Shown: piece after piece, positions 25,604 to 32,190 of the stretch | How the letters are laid out: each line of letters opens with the position of its first letter | How positions within the stretch are numbered: position 1 is the first letter of the stretch | Virus record (IMG/VR): IMGVR_UViG_3300044729_003563 | Location: 1 to 35,637 of that record | DNA length: 35,637 bases | Direction: 5' to 3' (one strand) | From: a virus | Translations under genes and position numbers: made by a program | Notes under the pieces: generated by a model | The model's input: the letters and a program-made list of their open reading frames with translations, nothing else | What the model was told of the DNA's origin: nothing | The model's database searches: none

Positions 25604-26442
25604 GCCTGGATCGCCTGGACGTCTTGGTGCTCTCAGCGCGCCGACTGATCGCGCGTGCTCGCGCCTGCTGCCCCTCGGGAGTGGTCTTTTGGTCTGGCGG
25701 CAAGGACTCGATGGTCCTGCTGCACCTGCTGCGAAGCGAAGGCCTTGATCTCCCGGTTGCCTTCTTCCGGGAGCCATGGCAGCCCCGGAAATACGCCTTC
25801 CATGATCAGCTGATCCGGGACTGGAATCTGCATGTTCTCTCCTGGCATCCCAGTGATGTCGCCTTTCAGCAGACCGGAGACGAGATCGAGCTGCAGAACA
25901 TCTACGCAATCGACACGTTCACGATCACCTGCCCGACTGGCATCGTCCTGCCGGAGGACGACCTGCCCTGGGCGTGCGCCATTGAGATGGCGCGCCGGCC
26001 GACGCAGGTGAGATTGGAGCTTCGCGGTCCCGTTCAATCGGCCTGGATCGGCCACAAGAGCTGCGACACCGACGCCGTACTCGGAGGAGAGGCCGGCAGC
26101 CGGATTGGCGTGAAGCAGGGGGAGAACGGAACCACGGTGTTCTTCCCGCTCAAGGACTGGACCCACGAGGACGTCTGGGAGTACATCGAGCGCTTCGAGG
26201 TTCCCTACGACAAAGCCCGCTATGAAAAGGTTGACGGCACCTGGCGAGAGCGTCCCGATCGGCGGCATAACGCGGACTACGTGCATGCGTGCACGGCTTG
26301 CGTTGACTCACGGCCCGACGCTCCGAGATTCGTGCACTGTCCCCTGTACGGAGTCACGACTGAGAACTGCTCGGGCGCCCTCCCCTGGACTGAGCCGCGC
26401 AAGCTCAGCTACATGGAAGGTGCAGCAATCGAACCCTCCTAG
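25600..26442 (+). CDS. PAPS reductase / PP-loop family protein, 280 aa
   Basis: Residues 31-37 (WSGGKDS) are the PP-loop that binds the adenylyl phosphate in PAPS reductases, ATP sulfurylase small subunits and DndC-type enzymes. Further family marks are AFFREPW (about 54-60), AWIGHKSCDTDAVLGG and FPLKDWTHEDVWEYIERFEV. The C-terminus has a Cys cluster (HACTACVDSR, HCPLYG, ENCSG) that could bind an Fe-S cluster or zinc. Such genes occur in other tailed phages; the substrate is unknown. It lies among virion-type genes rather than metabolic ones, overlapping its upstream neighbour. No DndB/D/E or cysteine desulfurase is seen, so a full phosphorothioation system is not supported. Confidence 0.85.
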   Translation: MSLDRLDVLVLSARRLIARARACCPSGVVFWSGGKDSMVLLHLLRSEGLDLPVAFFREPWQPRKYAFHDQLIRDWNLHVLSWHPSDVAFQQTGDEIELQNIYAIDTFTITCPTGIVLPEDDLPWACAIEMARRPTQVRLELRGPVQSAWIGHKSCDTDAVLGGEAGSRIGVKQGENGTTVFFPLKDWTHEDVWEYIERFEVPYDKARYEKVDGTWRERPDRRHNADYVHACTACVDSRPDAPRFVHCPLYGVTTENCSGALPWTEPRKLSYMEGAAIEPS

Positions 26443-26445
26443 AAT
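26440..26445 (+). promoter_or_regulatory. Rightward -10-like box P4 (TAGAAT), overlapping a stop codon
   Basis: TCCTAGAATCCAG: the TAG is the stop codon of the PP-loop gene. The ATG at 26468 follows after 22 nt. The 12 bases match P1 almost exactly. Confidence 0.6.
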
Positions 26446-26467
26446 CCAGTGATCACAGGCGAGCGTC

Positions 26468-27145
26468 ATGGTTGCCCCAAGTCGGTTCCGGTACAACCGT
26501 GGCGTCACGTCCACCCCGGGCGCTCTGCAGACTGCTGCTGGCCCCGGCTTCCGTGATCGCATGACTGCCATGGCCGGCAACCCGGGCCTGCGTGCCCTGG
26601 GGATCACCCTGGCGGGCCTGCCGATCGCATTCGGCGCGGTAGACCAGTTGGGCCGCGAAGCCGATAACGGAGCCGGCAACCTGGCCGGAGGTGTCGGCAG
26701 CGTCGTCGGCGGCATCGGCGGAGGCCTTGGCGGCGCCTTGATCGGCGGCAAGATCGGTGGCCCGATTGGCGCCTTGGCCGGTGGCGCGCTTGGGTCCTGG
26801 GCTGGCGGCGAACTGCTTGGCGGCGCGGCCCGCGGCGTGACCAATGCCGTCACCGGGATCATGGATGACCCACTGGCCAAGGAGATCAAGGCCGCCGAGC
26901 GCATGGCGCGCTCGCAGATCGCCATGCAGAACGAAGCGGTCCTGTCTGGCCTGCCTGCCATGCGCGCCCTGGCTGCCCAGCAGGCGGCGGCTGAGACCGA
27001 GCGGGCTCAGCTGGCCTCCCGGATGTACGGCCAGCAGCTGTACCAGGAGGCCATGCTGGGGCCTTCCAGAGTGCCGGCCGGCGCCTACTTTGATCCCAGT
27101 CAGGGCAACGCACTTGCTGCCATTGCGTCGGGGGCCTTCGTCTGA
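26468..27145 (+). CDS. Glycine-zipper membrane-active virion-type protein, 225 aa
   Basis: MVAPSRFRYNRGVTSTPGAL opens the protein. Residues about 72-120 are a long glycine zipper (LAGGVGSVVGGIGGGLGGAL, IGGKIGGPIGALAGGALGSW, AGGELLGG) with Gly every third or fourth residue, a pattern that packs helices in membranes and occurs in phage ejection and pore-forming proteins. The C-terminal half is an Ala/Gln-rich helix (AAQQAAAETERAQLASRMYG). It probably forms part of a DNA-ejection conduit, inferred from sequence type and place. The stop forms TGATG with the next gene. Confidence 0.8.
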   Translation: MVAPSRFRYNRGVTSTPGALQTAAGPGFRDRMTAMAGNPGLRALGITLAGLPIAFGAVDQLGREADNGAGNLAGGVGSVVGGIGGGLGGALIGGKIGGPIGALAGGALGSWAGGELLGGAARGVTNAVTGIMDDPLAKEIKAAERMARSQIAMQNEAVLSGLPAMRALAAQQAAAETERAQLASRMYGQQLYQEAMLGPSRVPAGAYFDPSQGNALAAIASGAFV

Positions 27146-27606
27146 TGGCGTTCGGCAACGCCATGGTCGTCCCGGGCAGCTCCTTTGCGGACCTGATGGC
27201 CCGCGCGCCGGTGTTCAACAAGACGCCCTTCATGGAGGTGGTCGGCGGCAACGCGGGGCTGACTGCCGGTCTTGTGAACCAGACGCTCAACGCCAAGGCC
27301 AGTCTCGAGGGCGCTCGCATCGAGGCTGACACCCTCAAGGACATTGAGAAGCTCCGCCGCCCAACGGTCGGCGATCGCCTGCGGGCTGTACTGCCCGGAC
27401 TGATGCAGGGCCTTCAAAACTCGAACCCGAGGCGGAGGGCTGGCGAATCCCTGGGCTTCAACCTCTCGGAAGCCATGGTTTCACCCGCGGAAGTACTTAC
27501 CAGCATCGGCCAGATCCAGGATCAGTTGAACGGTATCAGGGCCGGCCAGGCGCCATGGTTCGCAGGCAGCCAGGCTGGCGCTCGGGCGCTCATGGGCAAA
27601 AGCTGA
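27145..27606 (+). CDS. Virion-type hypothetical protein, 153 aa
   Basis: MAFGNAMVVPGSSFADLMAR starts in a TGATG overlap with the glycine-zipper gene, suggesting coupled synthesis. A helical middle (LVNQTLNAKASLEGARIEAD) precedes a basic stretch (DRLRAVLPGLMQGLQNSNPR) and an acidic-polar end. No domain recognised. It is followed by an inverted repeat that surrounds the next -10-like box. Confidence 0.7.
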   Translation: MAFGNAMVVPGSSFADLMARAPVFNKTPFMEVVGGNAGLTAGLVNQTLNAKASLEGARIEADTLKDIEKLRRPTVGDRLRAVLPGLMQGLQNSNPRRRAGESLGFNLSEAMVSPAEVLTSIGQIQDQLNGIRAGQAPWFAGSQAGARALMGKS

Positions 27607-27610
27607 GTGC

Positions 27611-27649
27611 CACGTCTTTCGGCTGCTCCTAGGATGGGCAAAAGACGTG
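27611..27649 (+). promoter_or_regulatory. Rightward -10-like box P5 (TAGGAT) within an inverted repeat
   Basis: TAGGAT lies at 27630..27635, 24 nt before the ATG at 27660. It sits in the loop of a perfect 9-bp inverted repeat (CACGTCTTT at 27611..27619, AAAGACGTG at 27641..27649). The repeat could be an operator or the end of the upstream transcript. Confidence 0.55.
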
Positions 27650-27659
27650 TCGCACAGCC

Positions 27660-28328
27660 ATGGCCTTCCTGGGGGCGCTGGAAAGGGGGTATCGAGCCTG
27701 GAGCAACCTGCAGGCCATTCCTGAGCAGCAGCGCACTGAGCGCCAGTTGGCACTGGCGCAGAGGCTTGGCCAACTCGGCCGGGACATCGAGCGTGAAACC
27801 GCTGACGCCGCTGACCAGCGCACTCGAAGTCAGGCCCTGTTGACCGAGCAGCTGGCCCCCCGGGTCGCAGCCCGGGAGGAGGCCGCCAAGGGCAACGAGG
27901 CCCAGCGCGCAAGCGACGCCTACAGAAACACCGTCGACGGCACGATCGCGGTCACTCGTGCGACTGGTGATGTCCGTGGCGGCCTCATGGACAGGCAGAC
28001 CGACGGCAACATCAGGACCATCGGCGCCGAGTATGACGGCAGGGCCAACTTGGCGGAGGTTATTGGCGGTGTCAACCTGAAGACGCTGGATTCTCAGCAG
28101 CGTGCAGCGCTGGGCGCCTTGGATCGGGTGCAGAACCAGGAGCAGCTCATAACCGGCATGTTTCTTGGTAACCAACCACTGGTTCCCGAGGTGCTGAAAC
28201 ATATCACTGACAGCGAAAACCGGGCGTACGCACACTCGGAGAAAATGAGTAAACCGACCGCCCATGACTGGCTCGCGGGCGTAATCGTGCCGACCTCGCT
28301 GGCGTTTGCTAGCGCGCTTGCAAAGTAA
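27660..28328 (+). CDS. Coiled-coil virion-type protein, 222 aa
   Basis: MAFLGALERGYRAWSNLQAI is followed by a long charged coiled coil (residues about 20-90: EQQRTERQLALAQRLGQLGR and RETADAADQRTRSQALLTEQ). A beta-like middle (DGTIAVTRATGDVRGGLMDR) and a C-terminal weakly hydrophobic end (WLAGVIVPTSLAFASALAK) complete it. Coiled-coil plus hydrophobic tail suggests an extended virion or ejection protein. It lies 3 nt before the next gene. Confidence 0.75.
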   Translation: MAFLGALERGYRAWSNLQAIPEQQRTERQLALAQRLGQLGRDIERETADAADQRTRSQALLTEQLAPRVAAREEAAKGNEAQRASDAYRNTVDGTIAVTRATGDVRGGLMDRQTDGNIRTIGAEYDGRANLAEVIGGVNLKTLDSQQRAALGALDRVQNQEQLITGMFLGNQPLVPEVLKHITDSENRAYAHSEKMSKPTAHDWLAGVIVPTSLAFASALAK

Positions 28329-28331
28329 GCC

Positions 28332-28994
28332 ATGGATCCCCAGACCCTCGCCGCCGTCCGCGACTGGACCGAAAAGAACAAGGGCAACGAAGCCGTCGCC
28401 GGCGCCGCCAATGACCTCTTCTACAACTCGCTGAGCGCGCGGCTGCAGACCGATTCGGATGCCAGCTACGCCAAGACGATGATGCCTCTCTCGCTGGAAT
28501 ACCAGCGGGGGTCACAGAACATCGCCACCGAGGCGGACACCCGGCGGATCGCCGCAGAGGGCAGTGTCCTGCGGGACCTGACTGAGCAGCAGGGGCGGAT
28601 CCAGAAGGATGTGGCCAACATCAATTCGGGGGATGTCCGCTACATCTCCGACCGGCGACTGGACGAGACCCGTTACTCGTCGGACTCCAGCGTCAAGTCC
28701 ACCCAGATCGGAGCTGACGCCACCAGGGACGTCGCCAAGACCAACCTGGCAGGCACTCGCTACAGCGCGGACGCGGGCGTCAAGTCCACGCAGATCAGCT
28801 CGGACGCACAGGTGCGCTCCACCCAGATTGGCGCTGATGCCCAGCGCTATGGGTACGACAGCGAGGAACGGCAGCGCAGGATCGAGGGCGAGGAGAGCCG
28901 CAAGACCTTGACCCAGGGCACCGATGAGACCCTGCGGCTACGGGCTGACGCTCGCGGCCAGATCGCCTCCAGTGGCAAGAGGTTCTTTGGCTGA
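28332..28994 (+). CDS. Virion-type protein with 11-residue (hendecad) repeats, 220 aa
   Basis: MDPQTLAAVRDWTEKNKGNE starts the protein. From about residue 104 there is a run of 11-residue units: RYISDRRLDET, RYSSDSSVKST, QIGADATRDVA, then a 7-residue insert, RYSADAGVKST, QISSDAQVRST and QIGADAQRYGY. This period is characteristic of right-handed coiled coils and of phage fibre or internal structural proteins. The end is charged (EERQRRIEGEESRKTL). The stop lies inside the next gene's start region (8-nt overlap). Confidence 0.75.
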   Translation: MDPQTLAAVRDWTEKNKGNEAVAGAANDLFYNSLSARLQTDSDASYAKTMMPLSLEYQRGSQNIATEADTRRIAAEGSVLRDLTEQQGRIQKDVANINSGDVRYISDRRLDETRYSSDSSVKSTQIGADATRDVAKTNLAGTRYSADAGVKSTQISSDAQVRSTQIGADAQRYGYDSEERQRRIEGEESRKTLTQGTDETLRLRADARGQIASSGKRFFG

Positions 28995-29493
28995 CGACTT
29001 TCCCGGGGTGTCGGGGTTCCTCTCGGCCCTGGACCACGGCCAGCGGGAGCGCTTTCTGCTGGCCTGTGAGGCGCGTGAATCGCCGCTACAGGTGTGGCTG
29101 TACGCCTGCGCGATGGGCTACGAGTCGGACTTCACTGAACTGGAGTCCTGGCTGCAGAAGCGCTACCCGCAGCTGAATCGCCGCCGCATGCTCGAGGCGG
29201 AGGCCGTGCGCCTGGAGGCCGACATCGCCGCGTTGCGCGCTGATGCCGGAACCGAGGCGGCCAGGCCTTCTGACACGGCCCGCAATGTTGCCACTCTCAC
29301 CAAGGAGTTGCGCGGACACCTCGCGGAGATCGAGCGCATGAGCAAAGGCCTCGATCGCCGCGGCCTGATCCTTTCGGGCGCCGACAAGATGCTGCGTGTT
29401 CTGCAGGACATGTTCTCCGAGGACGAAGACATGCAGGCGGCCCTGGGGCAGGGCTTTGAGGTGCTCTGGACTCAACTGAACGAAGAACGCTGA
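28987..29493 (+). CDS. Probable terminase small subunit, 168 aa
   Basis: TTG start chosen at 28987 (MADDFPGVSGFLSALDHGQR), with AAGAGG upstream; an upstream in-frame start at 28924 lies within the preceding gene. The N-terminal part (LLACEARESPLQVWLYACAM and ESDFTELESWLQKRYPQLNR) resembles a helix-turn-helix, followed by a long coiled coil (LEADIAALRADAGTEAARPS, LTKELRGHLAEIERMSKGLD) and an acidic end. HTH plus coiled coil directly before the large subunit is the usual TerS plan. The role would be to recognise the packaging site. Identification rests on position and architecture, not on a clear motif. Confidence 0.5.
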   Translation: MADDFPGVSGFLSALDHGQRERFLLACEARESPLQVWLYACAMGYESDFTELESWLQKRYPQLNRRRMLEAEAVRLEADIAALRADAGTEAARPSDTARNVATLTKELRGHLAEIERMSKGLDRRGLILSGADKMLRVLQDMFSEDEDMQAALGQGFEVLWTQLNEER

Positions 29494-29514
29494 ACAATCG
29501 CGAGGTATATCGCT

Positions 29515-29520
29515 TAGATT
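29515..29520 (+). promoter_or_regulatory. Rightward -10-like box P6 (TAGATT), leaderless position
   Basis: CTTAGATTGCG, with only 7 nt between the box and the ATG at 29528. If used as a -10 element, transcription would start at or beside the start codon of the terminase gene. Confidence 0.5.
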
Positions 29521-29527
29521 GCGTCTT

Positions 29528-32143
29528 ATGGCTGACGCAGCGATTACCAGGGCACACAAGCAGGCCGCGCGCCTGGCCGCCAAGCGTGTCCCCCGGCGCT
29601 CCTCTGCTGATGCCACCCCCAGCGAACACGTCCGCAAAGCGCGCGAGAACTTCAGCTACTTCTGCACGGCGATGGGCAAGCCGCCGGTCGCGCACATGCA
29701 GGAGTGGCACCGGCAGCTGATCACCGGCGACAGCAACGACCACCTGATGGATGTGTCGGGCCCTAACACCTGCCTGCTGTCCCCGCGGGGGCCCCTCGAT
29801 CTGGCGACACCGGTGCTGACACCGACCGGCTGGCGCCCGTTGCGCAGCATCGAACCCGGCGACGAGGTCTACGCCTCCAGCGGCCGCGTGACCGTGGTCG
29901 AGGAGGTCCTGGATTACGGCACGGCCCCCTGCTGGGAGGTGTCGTTCAGTGACGGCACCTCGATGGTCTGCGACGACAGCCATCGTTTCGAGGTGCGCAA
30001 GGCGGCCGGCGGCCCGTGGCAGGAGTGCACCCTGGAGATGCTGCGCACGGGCGCCCTGCTGCGCCAAGGTGCCGCCCCCAGCGATGGCACTCCCTGGCTG
30101 ACCCGCTGGGGCCTGCCGCGCTGGGCGGTGCCGATCACCTCGCCGGTGGCCCTGCCCGAGGCCCCGCTGGTGCTGGATCCGTACCTGATGGGCGTCCTGT
30201 TGGCGCGCGGCGGCCTTTCTGGCGCGGCGGTGCGCTTCACTAGTGGGGACGACGACCTGGTAGCCCGGGTGGCCGGCGCCCTGCCCCGCGGCTGCCAGCT
30301 GGGCCGGATCAGCGCCAAGACCATCTGCTGGTCGATCAGCGGCATCCCGGTTCACCTGCAGGACAAGCGCACCAAGCGAGCCCCGCGCAACCCGATCCTG
30401 CCGCTGCTGGAGATCTTCGGGTTGTGGGGCTGCCGCGTGCCGGATCGGCCGATGCCGGCGGTGTTCCTGCGAGGTTCGATCTTGCAGCGGCTGGCCCTGC
30501 TGCAGGGGATGCTGGACGCGGCCGGCAGCAGCCGCCCGGGCGGGGTGATCTCCCTGCCGCAGCGCTCAGAGGCGGTCGCCAATGGCCTGGCGGAACTGGT
30601 GCGTTCCCTGGGTGGGTTGGCCCAGGTCAAACCGATCCGCCGCCCGAGCGGCGGCGATGGCTTCATGGTCGAGGTCCTGCTGCCGCCCGAGCTGGAGCCG
30701 TTCCACTCAGGCGCCAAGACCGCGCTGTACCACAAGCACTGCGAAAACCGCCGCCGGCCACTGCGCCGCACGATCACCGGCATCCGCCCGGCGGGTGAAC
30801 GGGAGATCGGCTGCATCACGGTCGAGAGCCCCCTGCAGAACTTCCTGATTCGGGACTACGTGGTCTCCTGCAACTCGGCCAAGAGCACCGTGATCGGGCT
30901 GCTCTGCTCGTGGCTGATCGGCCGGCACACCCTGGCCAAGCAGCTGCTGCGCATCCTCTACGTGTCGTTCAACATCGACGTGGCGCGCGGCAAGAGCCTG
31001 GCGATCAAGAACACGATCCAGTCGGGCGAGTACCAGGAGATCTTCCCCTGCGTGCGGCTCAGCAAAACCCGCACCGCCGATGAGCTCTGGTCGATCGACT
31101 TCGATTTCGCCGGCATCGATGTGCGCGGTGAGGACGCCTTCACGCTGGCCTGCGCCGGCCTGCAGGGCACGATCACCTCCAAGCGCTCGAGCCTGGTGAT
31201 CCTGGATGACTTGATCAAATCCAAGAAGTCGATCAGCAACCCGGAGGTGCGCCGGGAGATGGAGGGCAACTGGAACAGCGTGATCGTGCCGACGATGTTC
31301 CAGGGCGCCCGGGCGATCGCCCTGGGGACCCGTTTCCACTTCGATGACATGTTCGCCACGACGTTCGTCGAGAAGAACGGCTGGCATGTGATGACCCAGG
31401 CGGCGCTGGACTTTGATGACGACGGCACACCGCGCTCCTACTGGGAGGGGATGTGGAGCGCGCGCTACCTGCTGGAGCTGCAGCGCAAGGACCCGATCGC
31501 GTTCGCCTACCAGTACCTCAACAAGGCGCTGCGCTCCACCGAGCTGGGCATGGCGCCGGACCTGTTTGTCAAGGGGGTGGTGCCGGACGTCTTCGATGAG
31601 ATCGGCGTCGGGATCGACTTCTCCTCAGGCCTGCGGGAGCGCAGCGACTACACGGTGTTCATGCTGGGCGGCCGCGTGGACGACAAGGCCTACGTGATCG
31701 ACATGCGCCGGATTCGCAGCATGGGCAACATCGAGAAGATCGAGGCCCTCTGCGACATGCTGCACGAGTGGAACCTGGTCACCAAGGACGAGGCCGGCCG
31801 CTACCTGTCGACCTTCTCCGAGGTGGCGATCTGGCCGGAGTCGGTCGGCTACCAGAAGTCGTTCGAGGGGGACTTCAAGCGGGTGGCCTACCAGGAATGG
31901 GGGCTGACCAACCTGCGCGTGCAGCCGGTGACCGGGGTGCGCGGCGACAAGCTGGCCCGCTTCCGCGGCGTGATGGGCCTGTTCCAGACCCACCGGGTGA
32001 TCTTCAACAAGTACCGGGACTTCCAGGTGGTCTTCGATGAGGTGGTCAACATGGGGCACTCGTCCCATGACGACTGCGCTGACGCCCTGCAGATCCTGCT
32101 GGACCGGCTGTTCCGCCGCGGCAACATCGAGGTGGAGTATTGA
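29528..32143 (+). CDS. Terminase large subunit with intein in the Walker A loop (871-aa precursor, about 510-aa product)
   Basis: ATG start 29528 (MADAAITRAHKQAARLAAKR). Residues 85-88 (SPRG) plus SAKST after the intein rebuild the Walker A loop PRG-SAKST of phage terminase ATPases. Residues 557-561 (VILDD) are Walker B. The nuclease part has GIDFSSG (D697) with DYTVF nearby and a final HDDCADAL. Mature TerL (residues 1-88 joined to 450-871) would cut and package DNA through the portal. The ATPase cannot work until the 361-aa intein is spliced out, so splicing could time packaging. It lies between probable TerS and portal, the standard order. The -10-like box TAGATT ends 7 nt before the ATG. 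Confidence 0.95.
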   Translation: MADAAITRAHKQAARLAAKRVPRRSSADATPSEHVRKARENFSYFCTAMGKPPVAHMQEWHRQLITGDSNDHLMDVSGPNTCLLSPRGPLDLATPVLTPTGWRPLRSIEPGDEVYASSGRVTVVEEVLDYGTAPCWEVSFSDGTSMVCDDSHRFEVRKAAGGPWQECTLEMLRTGALLRQGAAPSDGTPWLTRWGLPRWAVPITSPVALPEAPLVLDPYLMGVLLARGGLSGAAVRFTSGDDDLVARVAGALPRGCQLGRISAKTICWSISGIPVHLQDKRTKRAPRNPILPLLEIFGLWGCRVPDRPMPAVFLRGSILQRLALLQGMLDAAGSSRPGGVISLPQRSEAVANGLAELVRSLGGLAQVKPIRRPSGGDGFMVEVLLPPELEPFHSGAKTALYHKHCENRRRPLRRTITGIRPAGEREIGCITVESPLQNFLIRDYVVSCNSAKSTVIGLLCSWLIGRHTLAKQLLRILYVSFNIDVARGKSLAIKNTIQSGEYQEIFPCVRLSKTRTADELWSIDFDFAGIDVRGEDAFTLACAGLQGTITSKRSSLVILDDLIKSKKSISNPEVRREMEGNWNSVIVPTMFQGARAIALGTRFHFDDMFATTFVEKNGWHVMTQAALDFDDDGTPRSYWEGMWSARYLLELQRKDPIAFAYQYLNKALRSTELGMAPDLFVKGVVPDVFDEIGVGIDFSSGLRERSDYTVFMLGGRVDDKAYVIDMRRIRSMGNIEKIEALCDMLHEWNLVTKDEAGRYLSTFSEVAIWPESVGYQKSFEGDFKRVAYQEWGLTNLRVQPVTGVRGDKLARFRGVMGLFQTHRVIFNKYRDFQVVFDEVVNMGHSSHDDCADALQILLDRLFRRGNIEVEY
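29792..30874 (+). other. Intein within TerL, 361 aa, Pro-first, degenerate LAGLIDADG domain
   Basis: Starts at residue 89 with P-L-D-L-A-T-P-V-L-T-P-T-G-W and GDEV (block A), continues with SFSDGTSMVCDDSHRFEV (block B) and ends with GCITVESPLQNFLIRDYVVS-C-N before Ser (blocks F and G). The first residue is Pro instead of Cys or Ser, and the block F Cys (GCITV) is the type of nucleophile used by class 3 inteins. The block B Trp and block G Thr of that class are replaced by Phe (HRF) and Ser (SCN), and the penultimate His by Cys. The LAGLIDADG helices are YLMGVLLARGG and LALLQGMLDAAGSS; both lack the usual catalytic acidic residue, so homing is probably dead. Confidence 0.88.
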
Positions 32144-32178
32144 GCTCTCGCCCTGTGAGCCGCAGCAAGCGCTTTGCC

Positions 32179-32184
32179 TAGGAT
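32179..32184 (+). promoter_or_regulatory. Rightward -10-like box P7 (TAGGAT), leaderless position
   Basis: GCCTAGGATGACC, with 6 nt between the box and the portal ATG at 32191. No Shine-Dalgarno is present, in line with a leaderless message. Confidence 0.55.
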
Positions 32185-32190
32185 GACCCC

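Noticed and set aside
25600-26442. A complete DNA phosphorothioation (Dnd) system
   Set aside because: Only the PP-loop protein is present; no cysteine desulfurase, DndB, DndD or DndE relatives were seen in the window.
29297-30355. Minus-strand open frame of 352 codons
   Set aside because: Antisense to TerS, TerL and the intein, which carry clear motifs.
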